This document shows positions 1 through 11,959 of a stretch of 64,000 nt of DNA, one piece after another. Made by a program: the position numbers and the translations under genes. The notes beneath the pieces were generated by a model that worked only from the letters and a program-made list of their open reading frames with translations, had not been told where the DNA came from and made no database searches. This DNA is from Cerioporus squamosus (Eukaryota > Basidiomycota > Agaricomycetes > Polyporales > Polyporaceae). Numbering within the stretch: position 1 is the first letter of the stretch; each line of letters starts with the position of its first letter. The stretch covers positions 556,544-620,543 of the forward strand of contig JABYQS010000004.1 of assembly GCA_022592435.1 (NCBI GenBank), written 5' to 3'.

Positions 1-632
1 ATTCGACATCGGGTGCATATCTTTCCAGGGCGAGCGCGAAGAACACCCCGGTCAGCCCTGCGCCTCTGTTCTACCTGTCAGGCCTCTGAATTCGAGAAAG
101 AGTCCAGTCTACGATCTAGATACCCACACAATCGCGACTCTGAGCTTGGACATGTCGGATTAACAAGTGCGGCTGTAGAGGTGAGCTTGAGACGGAGAGG
201 CTGTGAGCTCTCTTGACGGGGAGGGGGAGGAGTCGGAGGGCCAAACCACGGCATATGCTTTATATAACCCAGGTCATGGGCCATCGCCTTGAATAGAGAC
301 AATGCCGAATGGGACATCTGAGTTGTGAGTTCTTACTCCGTGTGAGAGCCTCCCAGCGGTTAGCCCGCCCTTACCGCGGACGAGTGCGATAGGGTCGGAG
401 GAAGCTCACCATTTGAGATTTCTTTGGCGCTGATAGAACGTGTTCCTGACCGTGACGGCGCAGTGGGTACTTCATGAATCATCGCTCGGGGCTCCCCCCG
501 GCTGAGCGATGGCTTGCGTGCCGATCACTGAAAGTCAACGCCTCGGACCCGTTGACTACAAAGAAAAGTCGTTATGCATACAAGAGTCTGGTATTAGTGC
601 CTCCAACACTCGACAAAAGCGGCGTCCACCCT
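1..632. other. No gene seen at left edge
   Basis: I find no convincing coding exon on either strand. Open frames are short, mutually overlapping and without family motifs. The part nearest 632 is probably the 3' flank of the monooxygenase that ends at 633. An exon of a gene lying further left cannot be excluded. Confidence 0.5.
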
Positions 633-2466
633 TCAAATTGCACAGCGCACCGAGTCGAGCCACTTCTCCTCGATAGACTCTTTCTGCCAGTCTGCTAACT
701 CTTTCAACTTGGCCACATTGTCCCGCAGCTGTTCGAGGGTCAGGGCTGTGCCAGATGCGCTCTCTTCCTCCGTGAGGTCCGCAAACTCTGGAGTGTCGAA
801 ATGGGCCACCTTCCCGCTCATGCGGGACAGCGCAGCGACCTTCTGCGAGAATGGACGGCGGACTTCGTCGTAGACTTTGAGCGCGATGGGTAGCTTGTCC
901 CTCGTGAATTCAGGGCGACCCAAGACCTTGGCGAGCATGAAGGCGTCCTGTGAGATGAGATGGATGATGAGAAGATTGGACACGAGGTATGCGGCCGGAC
1001 GCCTGAGGCACTTACTTCAAAGCATTGACCAGCACCCGCGCCTTGGTGCGGTGTCATGGCGTGTGCCTGCGTGAAGTGCTGAGGATCGGGACGGCGTCGT
1101 TGGGTGCGAGCAAACGACCAACCGCATCGCCCACGAGCGCCACTTTGCCATGAACGAACGTAGGCAGTGGTTTAACGACGTTGACGACCCATTTGAGCAC
1201 TGGGCCACTGATGTTCTGAGGGAGTTACGCATTCAACAGCGAGTCGTACTGACGAATGCGAACATAATGGGCGTACCTTCATGATCTCCTGCACGTCGGG
1301 CTCCCAGCCCGGAAAGTATCTTGCAAGTTCGTCCTCGCCGACGGACGCAACGTGGGGGCCAGGGTGTATGGTACCCTCTTGTCCGGCAATGGTGACGGGA
1401 GCTGCAACGTTCATGACTTTGCTTTGTCCCTGGAAAATAGGATACGTGACGAGGTGCTATCATGCAATAAAACCACGTCAGCTGAGAGTCTTCCGCGACG
1501 GGCACATGGAGATCTACCCTATTCTTGCCACAGTACTGGAACGAGCAGCTACGGTCAGCCAGCTACCCAGAATGTTCGAAACACTACTGACCAGCACCAT
1601 GCCATGCTTGTTGAATACTGGTTGGTTCTTCGCATCTTCGGGTAAGTCGTCCAGCCGTATCAGTGTCCTGTAGATGATGGTCCCAGAGAATACGGGCTCC
1701 GTGTAGGTCCTCAGCTCGGCCGCTTCATCCGTCTTTCCCGCTGCCAGGGCCACATCTGCAAGCTGCGAGTACATAGAGGCTCGCACCGCCGAGCGTACTC
1801 CGTCAGCGGCGAGGAGCAGGTCGCATGTCGCTGTAGTGCCGTCCTGGAAACGCAGTTCGACGGGTCCTTCGCCAGACTGAGCGTACGAAACCAGGCGTTT
1901 GCGCAGTTGGATGGTATGCGTGGTCTGGACCTGCTCAAGGAGGACTTTCTGCAATGCTGCCCGATGGAAGGTGAAGCTGGTCTCTGTCGAAGGAGTAAGC
2001 GTAATGAGCTATCGTCTGAGGTGTCAGAAAGGGAGGCCGTTCAGTGCTCACCCATGAGTTTGATGTCATCGATGCTTATGCCCTCCGCCTGATCAGACTT
2101 TCGGTAGCTCAAAGACACGCCTGACATCGATCATCAGCGACCATGGTTCCTGGCCGTGGAACGTGACCTTCGCACTTTGTTGCTCGCCGCCTCCAGCGAT
2201 CAACCTCAAAGGGGACTCGAGCCCCAGGGCCTGCATGATCGACCATGGACGTTCCTGCATGGACACACCGGCCCCTACCTCGGACAGCTGCGTCGCGCCC
2301 TCATATATCTCGAACTCGACGTCGGGTGCAAACTTGCGCAGGGCGATCGCGAGGGTCAGACCGCTCAGGCCAGCTCCCCTGAGGACCCATTTTGTAAGCC
2401 ACGTATGCAGTCCTTAGATGAGAATGCGGCTACTGACACGATGGCGACGCTGAATTTGGTTGGCAT
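633..2466 (-). CDS. FAD-dependent monooxygenase (salicylate hydroxylase type), copy 1
   Basis: A class A flavoprotein monooxygenase, a family that hydroxylates aromatic or polyketide-like substrates with NAD(P)H and O2; the substrate is unknown. The start is the ATG at 2466 (MPTKFSVAIV). A first intron splits the Rossmann motif, and joining the exons gives IVGAGLSGLTLAIALRK (GxGxxG). The downstream FAD/NAD(P)H motif DLLLAADGVRSAVR and the C-terminal GDA..HAMTPHQGAGAGQ motif are both present once introns are removed. Other joins checked are GMVL|YCGKNR|HLVTYPI and VGDA|AHAMTPHQ. The last exon is 633-983, ending in RCAI and a stop. At roughly 430-450 residues it is a normal length. No membrane segment or signal peptide is seen. 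It is closely related to the genes at 6512 and 9404, so local duplication is likely. Confidence 0.88.
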
Positions 2467-2978
2467 CTTTCTTGTAGACTGATGTTGAGGTGCTGTCGGA
2501 TTCAGCATCGTCGCGCCGCTGACATACTTTATACTTATGGGTCTCCTAGCTGTGTGACTCCGACCCCCGGTCGCCTTCATCCGGTGTGGGAGCGCGGCAA
2601 GGTGCACGTCATGGTGCGGCACAGATGGTCCGAGTACTCATTCGAGTACTGGTTGGGGCTGTGCTAGTAGTAGCTACAGCCAACAGCCCGGACTCCGCCG
2701 ATATCCCTCGAAGGCGTGGACCCAACATACTGTACGTAACTCACCAAGTCCACAAGACAACCTGCGCTCGAGTAGCCTGAGTCAGGCTCGAATGCAGGTG
2801 AGTCTAGGTGAGTCCTGATACCACGGCTTTTGCTGCGAGCTGCGGTCAACTTGTCAGTATGTAGACGTCATGAGATTTGTCTTTCCGCTATTATACAGTG
2901 GCTATGTTTGACAGGTCCGGTAAGATGAGTCGATGGTCCTCCAGGATCCAAGATGAGCATCGGGATCCTCGACGCCGC
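2467..2978. other. Intergenic, monooxygenase 1 promoter side
   Basis: About 0.5 kb between the start of monooxygenase 1 and the stop of the cytochrome b5/acyl-CoA dehydrogenase gene, both on the minus strand. No exon with coding character or RNA gene was recognised. It should hold the promoter of the first and the 3' untranslated region of the second. Confidence 0.5.
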
Positions 2979-5035
2979 TCACAAGCGAACGTCCTTGGGT
3001 AGCTTCTTGATCGCCTGCCGAACGCCGAGGTCACCAAGTACGTCTTCGGAACCGCCAAGGATAGCGTCGTATGGTGACGTGCGGTGATACTGAAGTATCA
3101 GGATTGTGATCATGAGTCAACCACAGTCAAGCATGGATCTGAGATGGGCTGGATACGTACGTTCTCAATCAGCTTGCCCATGCCAGTCGCGGTGATACCC
3201 CGACCACCGAACAGGAGCGTCGCATCCTCCGCAGTCTCCCTGCCTGTCCGAGTGATATATTGTTTCAACAGGCCAATGGTGCCAGCGATCTTGTCCGACT
3301 GCTCGTGGTACGACATCTATTCAAGAGAAGTGAGTGCCCAACCTGGGAGTGAGATGCGCGCACACTCACGTTGTTCATCTGGTGGGTGACGAACTCCAGC
3401 CAGTTCTGCCCGGACTCAACACGCGCGATCATCGCCGCCAGGCGAGCCCGAACGACAGGCTGGGTGTTCAGCGGCTTGCCGAACGCGATGCGCTGTGCCG
3501 TCCACTTCAAGCACTCCTCAACGATCCGCCTTTGTGCTGCGAGACTCGTGCAGACGATCATCCAGCGTTCGTGGTTGAAGTTGCTGAGTACGACTTGCAT
3601 GCCCTGGCCGACCTTACCTAGTGTGTTCGCTACCGGTGCCCGTGCGCCGTCGAATGTGATGTAAGACGTTCCGGCGGTGGACGAGTACGCGGTTTTGATA
3701 GCTTTGGTAGAAATTGCATCTTGCCTTGGGACGAGGACCACTACGTACCCTTTCTATAACAAGGCTTCAGACGACGAGCCGTGAGACGTAGAAGGCAAGT
3801 ACGTACGTCTGACCTGCACGCAACCGTGAAGTAGTCTGCGAACGTGCCGTTCGTGATCCACCTGAGCAGGCGAGATGTGTCAGTGGTTGTAGTTCCAAAC
3901 CAGGTACAAAACCCACTTCTTGGTGCCGGTGATGACCCACTCATCACCGTCCCGCTCTGCATATGTCTGCAGTCCGCCGACATCGCTACCGGCAAAGGCT
4001 TCACTTATGGCCAAGCAGATAAACTTCTTGCCATCCAGGACTTCGGGCACAACCTTCGCTTGCAACTCGGGGGACCCGTAGTTGAGCACTGGCGGGAGGC
4101 CAATGACTTCTCCTGCGAGGAGACCGTCAACGTAGCCACGGGTGCCGAGACGACCAACTTCGAAGTTGATAATGAGCTGTTCCTACGTGAGTGCGCTTCC
4201 TAGCGAAGTCGAAACAGCACGTACCTCGTGGAAGTGGTCGAACTCTTCTGGAGTGACAATTCCTCCCATAAGCTTCCGTCCCTTCAAGTGCTTTCCCGGA
4301 CCAATACGCATTGCGGGAATGTTGAGCTCGCTGGAGCGTGGTTTGAGATGTGGATCGCAAGGATAGAAGAGAGGAGAGAAGCGCACCATAGCTTGTCCAC
4401 AACCTCCTGTGATATCCGCTTCCCGTTCTCCTCGCACTTCACGGCATCCGGGTACACCACCTCCTCGAAGAACTTCCGCGCCGCCTTCTGGAACCGCCGG
4501 TGGTTGTCGCTGTAGTACGGGCTGTGGAACCCAGGCGAGAGCCAGGCGGGCTCTGCATATGGCACTCCGGAGACCTCTCCTGCCGCTAGGGGCTTCACGA
4601 ACTCCTTCTGTCCAGCGACGGTGCCGATCTGCAATCGTGCGTACTGGGGTCGGAGGAGCACTTCGTGCCGGTGAAGACCAAAGAAAGCCTCCGTCGCGTC
4701 TTTGCCAGCTGGTTTCGCTTGTCAGCGCATGGATGTGTCGAGGAAGAGGCTCGGAGCAGGGCTTACCGATGTTCTTCGTAAGTAACACTCCTGCACCTCC
4801 GGGATGTAGGTTGACGAACTTTGAGATGTCGTAGACCTTCGCATCGATAATGATCCACTGTGACTTGAAAATTAGCAAAGCACACGAAGGCATGTCTATA
4901 AGGCTCACCAGGTCTCCTGGCTTGTTGTGCTGTTGTGCAAAGTATGCCCGTGAGTTGTCCCTTCACTTTCCAGTCCAATTCGAACAGAACACGCACCTGA
5001 GCGACCTCCTCGACCGTGTACGTCTTTCCGGCCAT
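2979..5035 (-). CDS. Cytochrome b5 / acyl-CoA dehydrogenase fusion
   Basis: An acyl-CoA dehydrogenase with an N-terminal cytochrome b5 haem domain, an architecture known in filamentous fungi. Family members oxidise acyl-CoA thioesters with FAD, and the haem domain probably passes electrons on. The start ATG is at 5035 (MAGKTYTVEEVAQ). The b5 core shows the first haem ligand in HPGGAGVLL and the second in FFGLHRHEVL. The dehydrogenase part has N-terminal and middle domains (AEPAWLSPGFHSPYY; ISEAFAGSDVGGLQ, the acyl-CoA dehydrogenase signature 1 region; GTKKW) and the C-terminal helical domain (AAQRRIVEECLKW..RIAFGKPL; LLFGGRGITATGMGK). The final exon reads YDAILGGSEDVLGDLGVRQA and stops at 2979. 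Several short introns interrupt it. The gene is divergent from the Tad2 gene across 379 bp. It sits among three FAD monooxygenases, so shared metabolism is possible but unproven. Confidence 0.88.
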
Positions 5036-5414
5036 GTCTACGTGGCAAGGGTGATGGTTGGAGAAGAGAGAAGCGGTCGTTTAGCCGCACTTATGTTCAA
5101 CCCGACACCCGTTCGGAGTGCTCGCTGCGGGGAACCGATGACAGTGCGGGGAGTCCATTCCGAAATAACCGGAGTGATCACCGGGCGCCTATGGCGGCAT
5201 ATGATTTTCCGGTTCATCCAATCCTGCGCTCTCGATTACTTTCGCCTTCGTTCACACCAAATCGGTATGTTGCATACTCAACGCCAGGCTGTTGGATGAG
5301 AGGTACGTGGTTGTGATGCATTTTGTTGGATCAGACATCAAAGCATACCACAAGCTGACATTCTGTCGGCATACCGGCAGGACCCTACACGCCGCTAAGA
5401 CTTGCCTTCGATAA
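5036..5414. promoter_or_regulatory. Divergent promoter region, acyl-CoA dehydrogenase / TAD2
   Basis: 379 bp between two start codons that point away from each other, so it must contain both promoters. I saw no clear TATA box or known operator. The assignment rests on gene arrangement only. Confidence 0.45.
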
Positions 5415-6225
<811 letters not shown>

Positions 6226-6511
6226 CCCGTACCTAGGTAAGCCTCCTGTCGAGGCTCCATGGGCGCCGCGCACTGGCAGCTTACAGCACCGTAGCGAAAT
6301 CTGCGTCTATCGATGGTCGCATACATGCAGTAGCCATGACTTCAAGATTTGTTTGTTCTATGGCCCGGCGCGACCTTGTACCTGTACTGCACTAAGATTT
6401 GATTCTCTAGACATTGGTATATATCTGGGTATGACAGACGATGATCCTGGACTACATCCTCCTCTATCGTGTCTAGCCAGTGTGTCAAACGGCAGCAATT
6501 GACAATGACCT

Positions 6512-8343
6512 TCATTGCGCGGCAGTCACGGTCGCCAGCGCCGCGTCCAGCTCCCGGATCGCGACCTCCCTGTCTTCCGCAACGGTGGTAGCAAACATCC
6601 ACTCCGTCAGCTTCTGGATCGCGTCGCCGACCTCCTTGAGCTGCTCGGGAGACAGGCCTTCCCCACTTGCGCTCTGATCCTCCGTGAGGTCCGCGCACTC
6701 CGAGCTCAGGTTGAAATGCAGGTTCCGGCCGCTCATACGGGAGAGCGCGGCCACATCCTGCGAGGCGGGACGTCGTACGGCGTCGTACGCCTGCAGAGCA
6801 ACTGCTGCTGTATGCTTGGAAACGCTTGGGTGGGCCAGGAAGTGCGCGAGAATATATGCGTCCTGTGGGGCTGTCAGGTACCCAAGTACCTAGTGCGAGG
6901 CATGAGACATACCTCGAAGCCTACGCCCGCGCCCGCGCCTTGATGAGGCGTCATTGCATGCGCCTGTGAGGACAGTCAGCCTCAGCGTACGTTCAATAAC
7001 CAGGTTGCTCACCGCATCGCCCATAAGCGCCACTCGTCCATCCGTATACGTCGGGAGCTTCGTCACGACGTTGACGACCCACTTGAGTATATTGTCGCTG
7101 ACGTGCTGTGAATCGGCTAATTAGCCATGGTTCTGTCAAAGACGCGCGACTCAAGCTTGTTGACTTGCCTTCATGAGCTCGACGACCTCGGGTTCCCAGT
7201 CCGAGAAGCGGCCAATAAGCTCTTTCTTGCTGACCGATGAAGTCCAGGCGCCTTCGTATACGGAGCCCTCCTTGCCTTCAGCAGTGAATACCATGGCTAG
7301 ATTCAGCACGCGGCCCTGTGAGATCGGGTATGCCACAGCGTGCTGTGGTACAGCTCGTATCAGGACTGTTCACTGTTCACCGAAGCGTGAGCGGAATGAC
7401 GAACCCTGTTCTTCCCAGCGTACTAGACGAGAGCGAGAGTGAGTTACGTCTATCACGGATAGGAGGAGCGAACGTACAATCATCGCCTCCATCTTGTTAA
7501 AGGCAGGATGCCGCGCGGCTTCCTCAGATAGGGTGTCCTTCCGGATGAGCGTCCGGTATATGACATTACCAGAGAAGACTGGCGAGATGTGTTCCTTCAA
7601 TGCCCTCGCGCCCTCTGCATCCCCGGCCGCCAGCGCCACTTCTGCCAGCTTGGTGTACATAGCGCCTCGCACGGCGGAGCGGACCCCATCGGCGCCCACC
7701 AGGACGTCGCACTGCGCCGTCGACCCATCCTGAAAATGCAGCTCGACACCTCCATCGAGAGACGCGTACGAGGCGAGGCGTTTACGCGTGTGGACAGGTG
7801 TGCGTGGACGCGAGGTGTTGGATCATGACCTTCTGCAACTCTCCTCTGTGGAAAGTGTAGCTAGGTTCTGGCAAACGGCATTTCGTTAGCAGACTGGCGA
7901 TGTGCCTGTGCTGAAGCGTACCATTGGTCTGGATCGTATTCAGATAGACTCCCTCCGGCTGGTCAGACTTGCGATAGACGTAGGCGACAGCTGCAGTAGG
8001 AATGATCTCGTCAAGGCCGACCACAGTGGTGGGTGTGAGCTACTTACACTTCTGCTCCCGACTGCCAGCTAGTTTCAACAATTCTTCCTTGAGCCCAATG
8101 GCACACAGGATCTGCCACGCGCGGCGTTGCACCGTGATACCTGCGCCGACGTCCGACAGCTCGCTCGCGCCGTCATAGATAGTAAACGCGACATCGGGGG
8201 CAATCTTCCGCAGGGCAATCGCGAACACCAAGCCGACCATGCCGCCTCCCCTGCACGAACGATGTGGTTAGTATGGACGGACCACGGCGGAGAGATGCGA
8301 AGAACACGAACACTATCGCCACATTGAGCTTTGATTCGGACAT
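6512..8343 (-). CDS. FAD-dependent monooxygenase (salicylate hydroxylase type), copy 2
   Basis: Second member of the monooxygenase trio. The ATG at 8343 opens MSESKLNVAIV; the first intron again splits the dinucleotide motif, giving IVGGGMVGLVFAIALRK. Downstream are YRKSDQPEGVYL, CDVLVGADGVRSAVR (DG motif), YPISQGRVLNLAMV and, across an intron, GDAVHAMTPHQGAGAG. The C-terminal exon (6512-6754) ends ELDAALATVTAAQ and a stop at 6512. Intron positions match copy 1, which supports descent by duplication. It converges on Tad2, whose stop lies 286 bp away. A degenerate match to this gene's C-terminal coding sequence occurs at 17868. The substrate cannot be inferred. Confidence 0.87.
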
Positions 8344-9403
8344 TGCGCAATGATTCAGCGTCTGGGGTCGAAAATGTATCCGGGAGTACTAGCTTTCCTG
8401 TGGTCGCTGCGGGTCGTCCTGGTCAGAATGACTCTTCTACGTCGGAGACGTCAGCCTCTTATACCGCCTACTCGTCACCTCAGGTCGAGACATGGAAGAA
8501 GCAGGAGAACGCCAGTATGGCAGTCGCGGTGCATTCTGGGCCCGCAGAGTCGGGCCATCATGCTTCCTTGTTCATTCAGAACTGGTGCCGATGCCGACGA
8601 GCGTGCGTATGTCGTCCGCTGCCGTTGGGACGCCAGTAATGAATGGGCCTGAGGTACCAGGGGGATGGACAAGGCTATCTCCGCATTGTGGGTATAGTGC
8701 TGCGGCGGTCAATAGGATGGGTCAGCCAGCGTCGGCAAGGTTAACACGATCTCACCACAGTATGTTGATAGCGATAGATTCTGATGGTCATGAGGTGAGA
8801 GAAGACCATGAACGTCACAAAGACCTTACAAATACGAAGATCTTCCTGGGAGAATAGTCGTTTGCCATCCGAAGCGCGGCACCGTTCACGTCTACAACGG
8901 TCCCTGATGTCTCTGAGCCCCAACGGGGCTCCTGGAGACACAATGTTCGGACACGAGGGAGACAGCTGCCATGGTTCTGTCAGACTTCCGAAGACGAGAA
9001 GACGGAGGAGATGTGGAGGAGGACCCACTTCAACCGCTAGTGCCAGCGTTACGGCCACGGAGCGCCCGCTCAGACTTGTCACTTACATAGTCAGTACCCT
9101 TCCCCGGTCTAGCAAGTGGGCCCGAGATTCGAATCGAACTTGATTGCTATCAATGCATCATGCTATCAGAACGTTGAAAGGTCTGGGAACGTAGGAATGA
9201 CCCATCCAGCCCATAAGCTGTCCGATCCACGCCTGACGCTTCTTGAGCTTCGCAGACACCGGGCACTACTAAGCCCTTTGAATCCTGGAAGACTTCACGC
9301 GGTCCAAACGCCTCGCCTTACGAATCACTCACTGATGGGCGTTTGTTAGCTCTCAACACATCACCTCAAGGATCCGTAGAGGGTGCCTACCTGAGCATGA
9401 AGC
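8344..9403. other. Intergenic between monooxygenases 2 and 3
   Basis: About 1.06 kb. Open frames on both strands overlap without splice-consistent continuity or family motifs. The minus strand of 8740-9080 has a few short strings reminiscent of the monooxygenase N-terminal region, too weak and out of order to call a relic. It probably holds the promoter of copy 2 and the 3' flank of copy 3. Confidence 0.4.
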
Positions 9404-11256
9404 CTACGCTGTCGCCCGGAGAGCATCATCCAGCCGCCGCATGGCCGCCGCGTTCTCTTCGAGGAGGTCAGAGTGGTCCCGCCAGGCTCGGATCTGTTCG
9501 GTCGACTCCCCGATACTCTTCAGCTGGTCATGAGTCAGTGCCGTACCCGTCGCACTCAGCTCCGGGGTGAGCCAGGCGAGTTCCGGCCCGTTGAAGTGGT
9601 GCAGTTCAGCAGCCCTGTTGGAGAGGTCCGCGACCCTCTGCGCGAACGGCCTCCTGATCTCGTCGTATACGCGCAGCGCTATCGTTGCGTTGTCTTTGGT
9701 GATGTTCGCGTGGCCGAGGAACTGAGCAAGCATCCAAGCGTCCTGGCAGTAAACGAAGGGTGAGCTTCACGTATCGTACCCAGGTGCTGCCGCATTGACC
9801 TCGTAGCATTGCCCGGAACCTGAACCGAGGTGATGCATCATGGCATGCGCCTGGTCGAAACTCAGTTAGGAGCGTTCATGCGATGTAATTATACTTTAGT
9901 ACTCACGGCATCTCCCACTAGTGCGACCCGCCCGTCAACATAAGTCGGTAACTTCCCGGTAACATGTATAGCCCACAGGATGCCTCCGTCGACGTACTGT
10001 TCAGAGCAGTAAGCGCGACGCATCCACACAGCAGCGTAGATCGAATCACCTTGAGGACTTCGTGCACGTCTGGCTCCCAGCCCTTGAAATACTTGACTAT
10101 CTCTTCTTTGCCCACTGGCGCTGTCCAGGGGCCTTCGTATGGCACACCCTCCTTCCCGGGGAAGCTGACCCCGGCGCCGACGTTGAGGATACGACCCGAT
10201 GAGATTGGGTACGTAATGAGATGCTGCAAAAGGCGTCATCGGGGCTGCGACCACAGATGAGCCGGAGGGCATGTTATCTACCATGTTTTTCCCGCCATAC
10301 TACCGCGGCCCCAAGACAACGGTCAGTGCAAGAACCTCAACGTCAAAGCGTCAAAAATGATAGCTCACGAGAACAATGCCCGGGTGGTTGAACGCCGGGT
10401 GACCCACAGCCTCCGCCGGCAGCGTCTCCTTCCTGATCAAGCACCGATGCACGACGCCTCCGGAGAACAGGGGAGGCATGAGGCCCCGCAGCTCAGTCGC
10501 CTCCTCCGCCTTGCCTGCCGCCTCCGCGCGCTCCGCGAGCTGCGAATACATGACGGCGCGCACGCGCGACCGCACGCCATCGCACCCGAAGAGGAAGTCG
10601 CACGTCGCAGTGGTGCCGTCCTGGAACTGCAACTCGATGGGGCTGGTGCCGTCTTCGGGCTGTGTGTACGACGCGAGGCGCTTTCCGGTGTGGACCTGCC
10701 GAGGCAGCAGCTTCTCCAGGTACAGTTTCTGCAGTTCCGCTCTGTGGAAGGAGTAGTTGCGTTCTGAAGTGCACAGTGCCAGTTACAGTCGGTCGGCCAG
10801 AGTTCCCAAATCCATACATAGAACAACGCGACACGCACCCATGTTTTGGATCCGATGAACCTCGACTCCCTCAGCTTGGTCCGACTTCCGATGTACGATG
10901 GGGTACGCTGCGCCGACGCTCAGAAAGGTCCGTATGCACGTACGTCTCAACAAGGGGACTTACAGCACTGCTCTCCGTGTTCTGTGATTTTCAGCAGGGC
11001 CTCCTCCAGCCCCAGAGCTTGCATGATCGTCCACGTCCGCTGCTGGATCCCGACCCCCGCGCCGATCTCCGACAGCTGCGACGCGGCCTCGTAAATCTCA
11101 AAGTCGATATCAGGGCGCATACTTCTGGAGCGCGAGGCAAACGCTAGGCCGCTGAGGCCCGCACCGCTGTTGTCCAAGTCAGCGTAACGTCAGTGCACTA
11201 TACGCAAAGATCGGAGGCGACACGACTCACATTATGGCGACCTTGAACTTGGGCAT
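9404..11256 (-). CDS. FAD-dependent monooxygenase (salicylate hydroxylase type), copy 3
   Basis: Third monooxygenase. The ATG at 11256 begins MPKFKVAI; after intron 1 the frame reads IGAGLSGLAFA, then a nine-residue stretch unlike the family, then DIDFEIYEAASQLSEIGAGV. The odd stretch is explained if one C is missing and one C is extra about 25 bp apart, because the alternative frame reads LALQKYAP as in the family. The DG motif is present (CDFLFGCDGVRSRVR), as are YPISSGRILNVGA and VALVGDAV. The usual TPHQGAGAGQ segment is replaced by MHHLGSGSGQ, so FAD contacts may differ. The last exon ends RLDDALRATA with a stop at 9404. The gene may be functional, neofunctionalised or starting to decay. 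Confidence 0.82.
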
Positions 11257-11959
11257 AGGTAGGAGATGGGATAGCACACAACGTGGTGTGAGTACAGACA
11301 CTTGAATGAAACACCCGTGGAAGAGGAGTCTATTAAGTACACGCCGTGGGCAGTCCCAGGCTAAGCTTCGGTCACCTGTGCGGGACCTTTGGTCAGTAGA
11401 CTCGGGAGCGAAGGCACGCTTCGCAATTCATGGAGCTGCTTCGAATTTGATACCAAGCTAGCTGCGGCCCAGGACTCTCAGCTTGGGGAACTACTCTCAG
11501 CGAGCGCCCATTGGTCTGCAGGACGGGTTCTTCGAACGGGGACTGTGAGAAGTCGCGTGTTGGGCGGCCGCCTTGCAACCAGAGAACTGACTTCGAGGAA
11601 AGTACATGAGCGCGGATGTAACGACATGCTGAGAGACCACTAACCGCGCGCCAAATCGCCCTATCATGAGACCCGTTGCGGAGCTTGCGCGTTTGAACCT
11701 TGCGATGCTGCTGAGCGCTGAGTAGTGGTCGCGGTCGCGAATAGCACAGTCCGCCGCGGTTGAACACAATCTTCCCCTGCACTTACGCAAGCCAGCACAG
11801 ACTGCACGGTCGCGGAGGCTATCATTGTCAAAACTATATCACAGCATGCTCGACAACGAGACGAGACAAGATTACTAAAGCGGCCCGTTGAAGAGTCCGC
11901 AAGTGGTACCCTAGTAGTCGGTATTGTACCTGGAGGTCTGCAGAAAGATAGGTAGACCA
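11257..11959. other. Intergenic, monooxygenase 3 promoter and oligopeptidase 3' flank
   Basis: About 0.7 kb without a supportable exon. Open frames of 80-130 codons on both strands overlap each other and show no motifs. It should contain the promoter of the monooxygenase on its left and the 3' untranslated region of the prolyl oligopeptidase on its right. Confidence 0.45.

Noticed and set aside
8740..9082. Monooxygenase relic in the 8344-9403 gap
   Set aside because: Only short scattered strings resemble the family, and in the wrong order; below what chance allows me to exclude.
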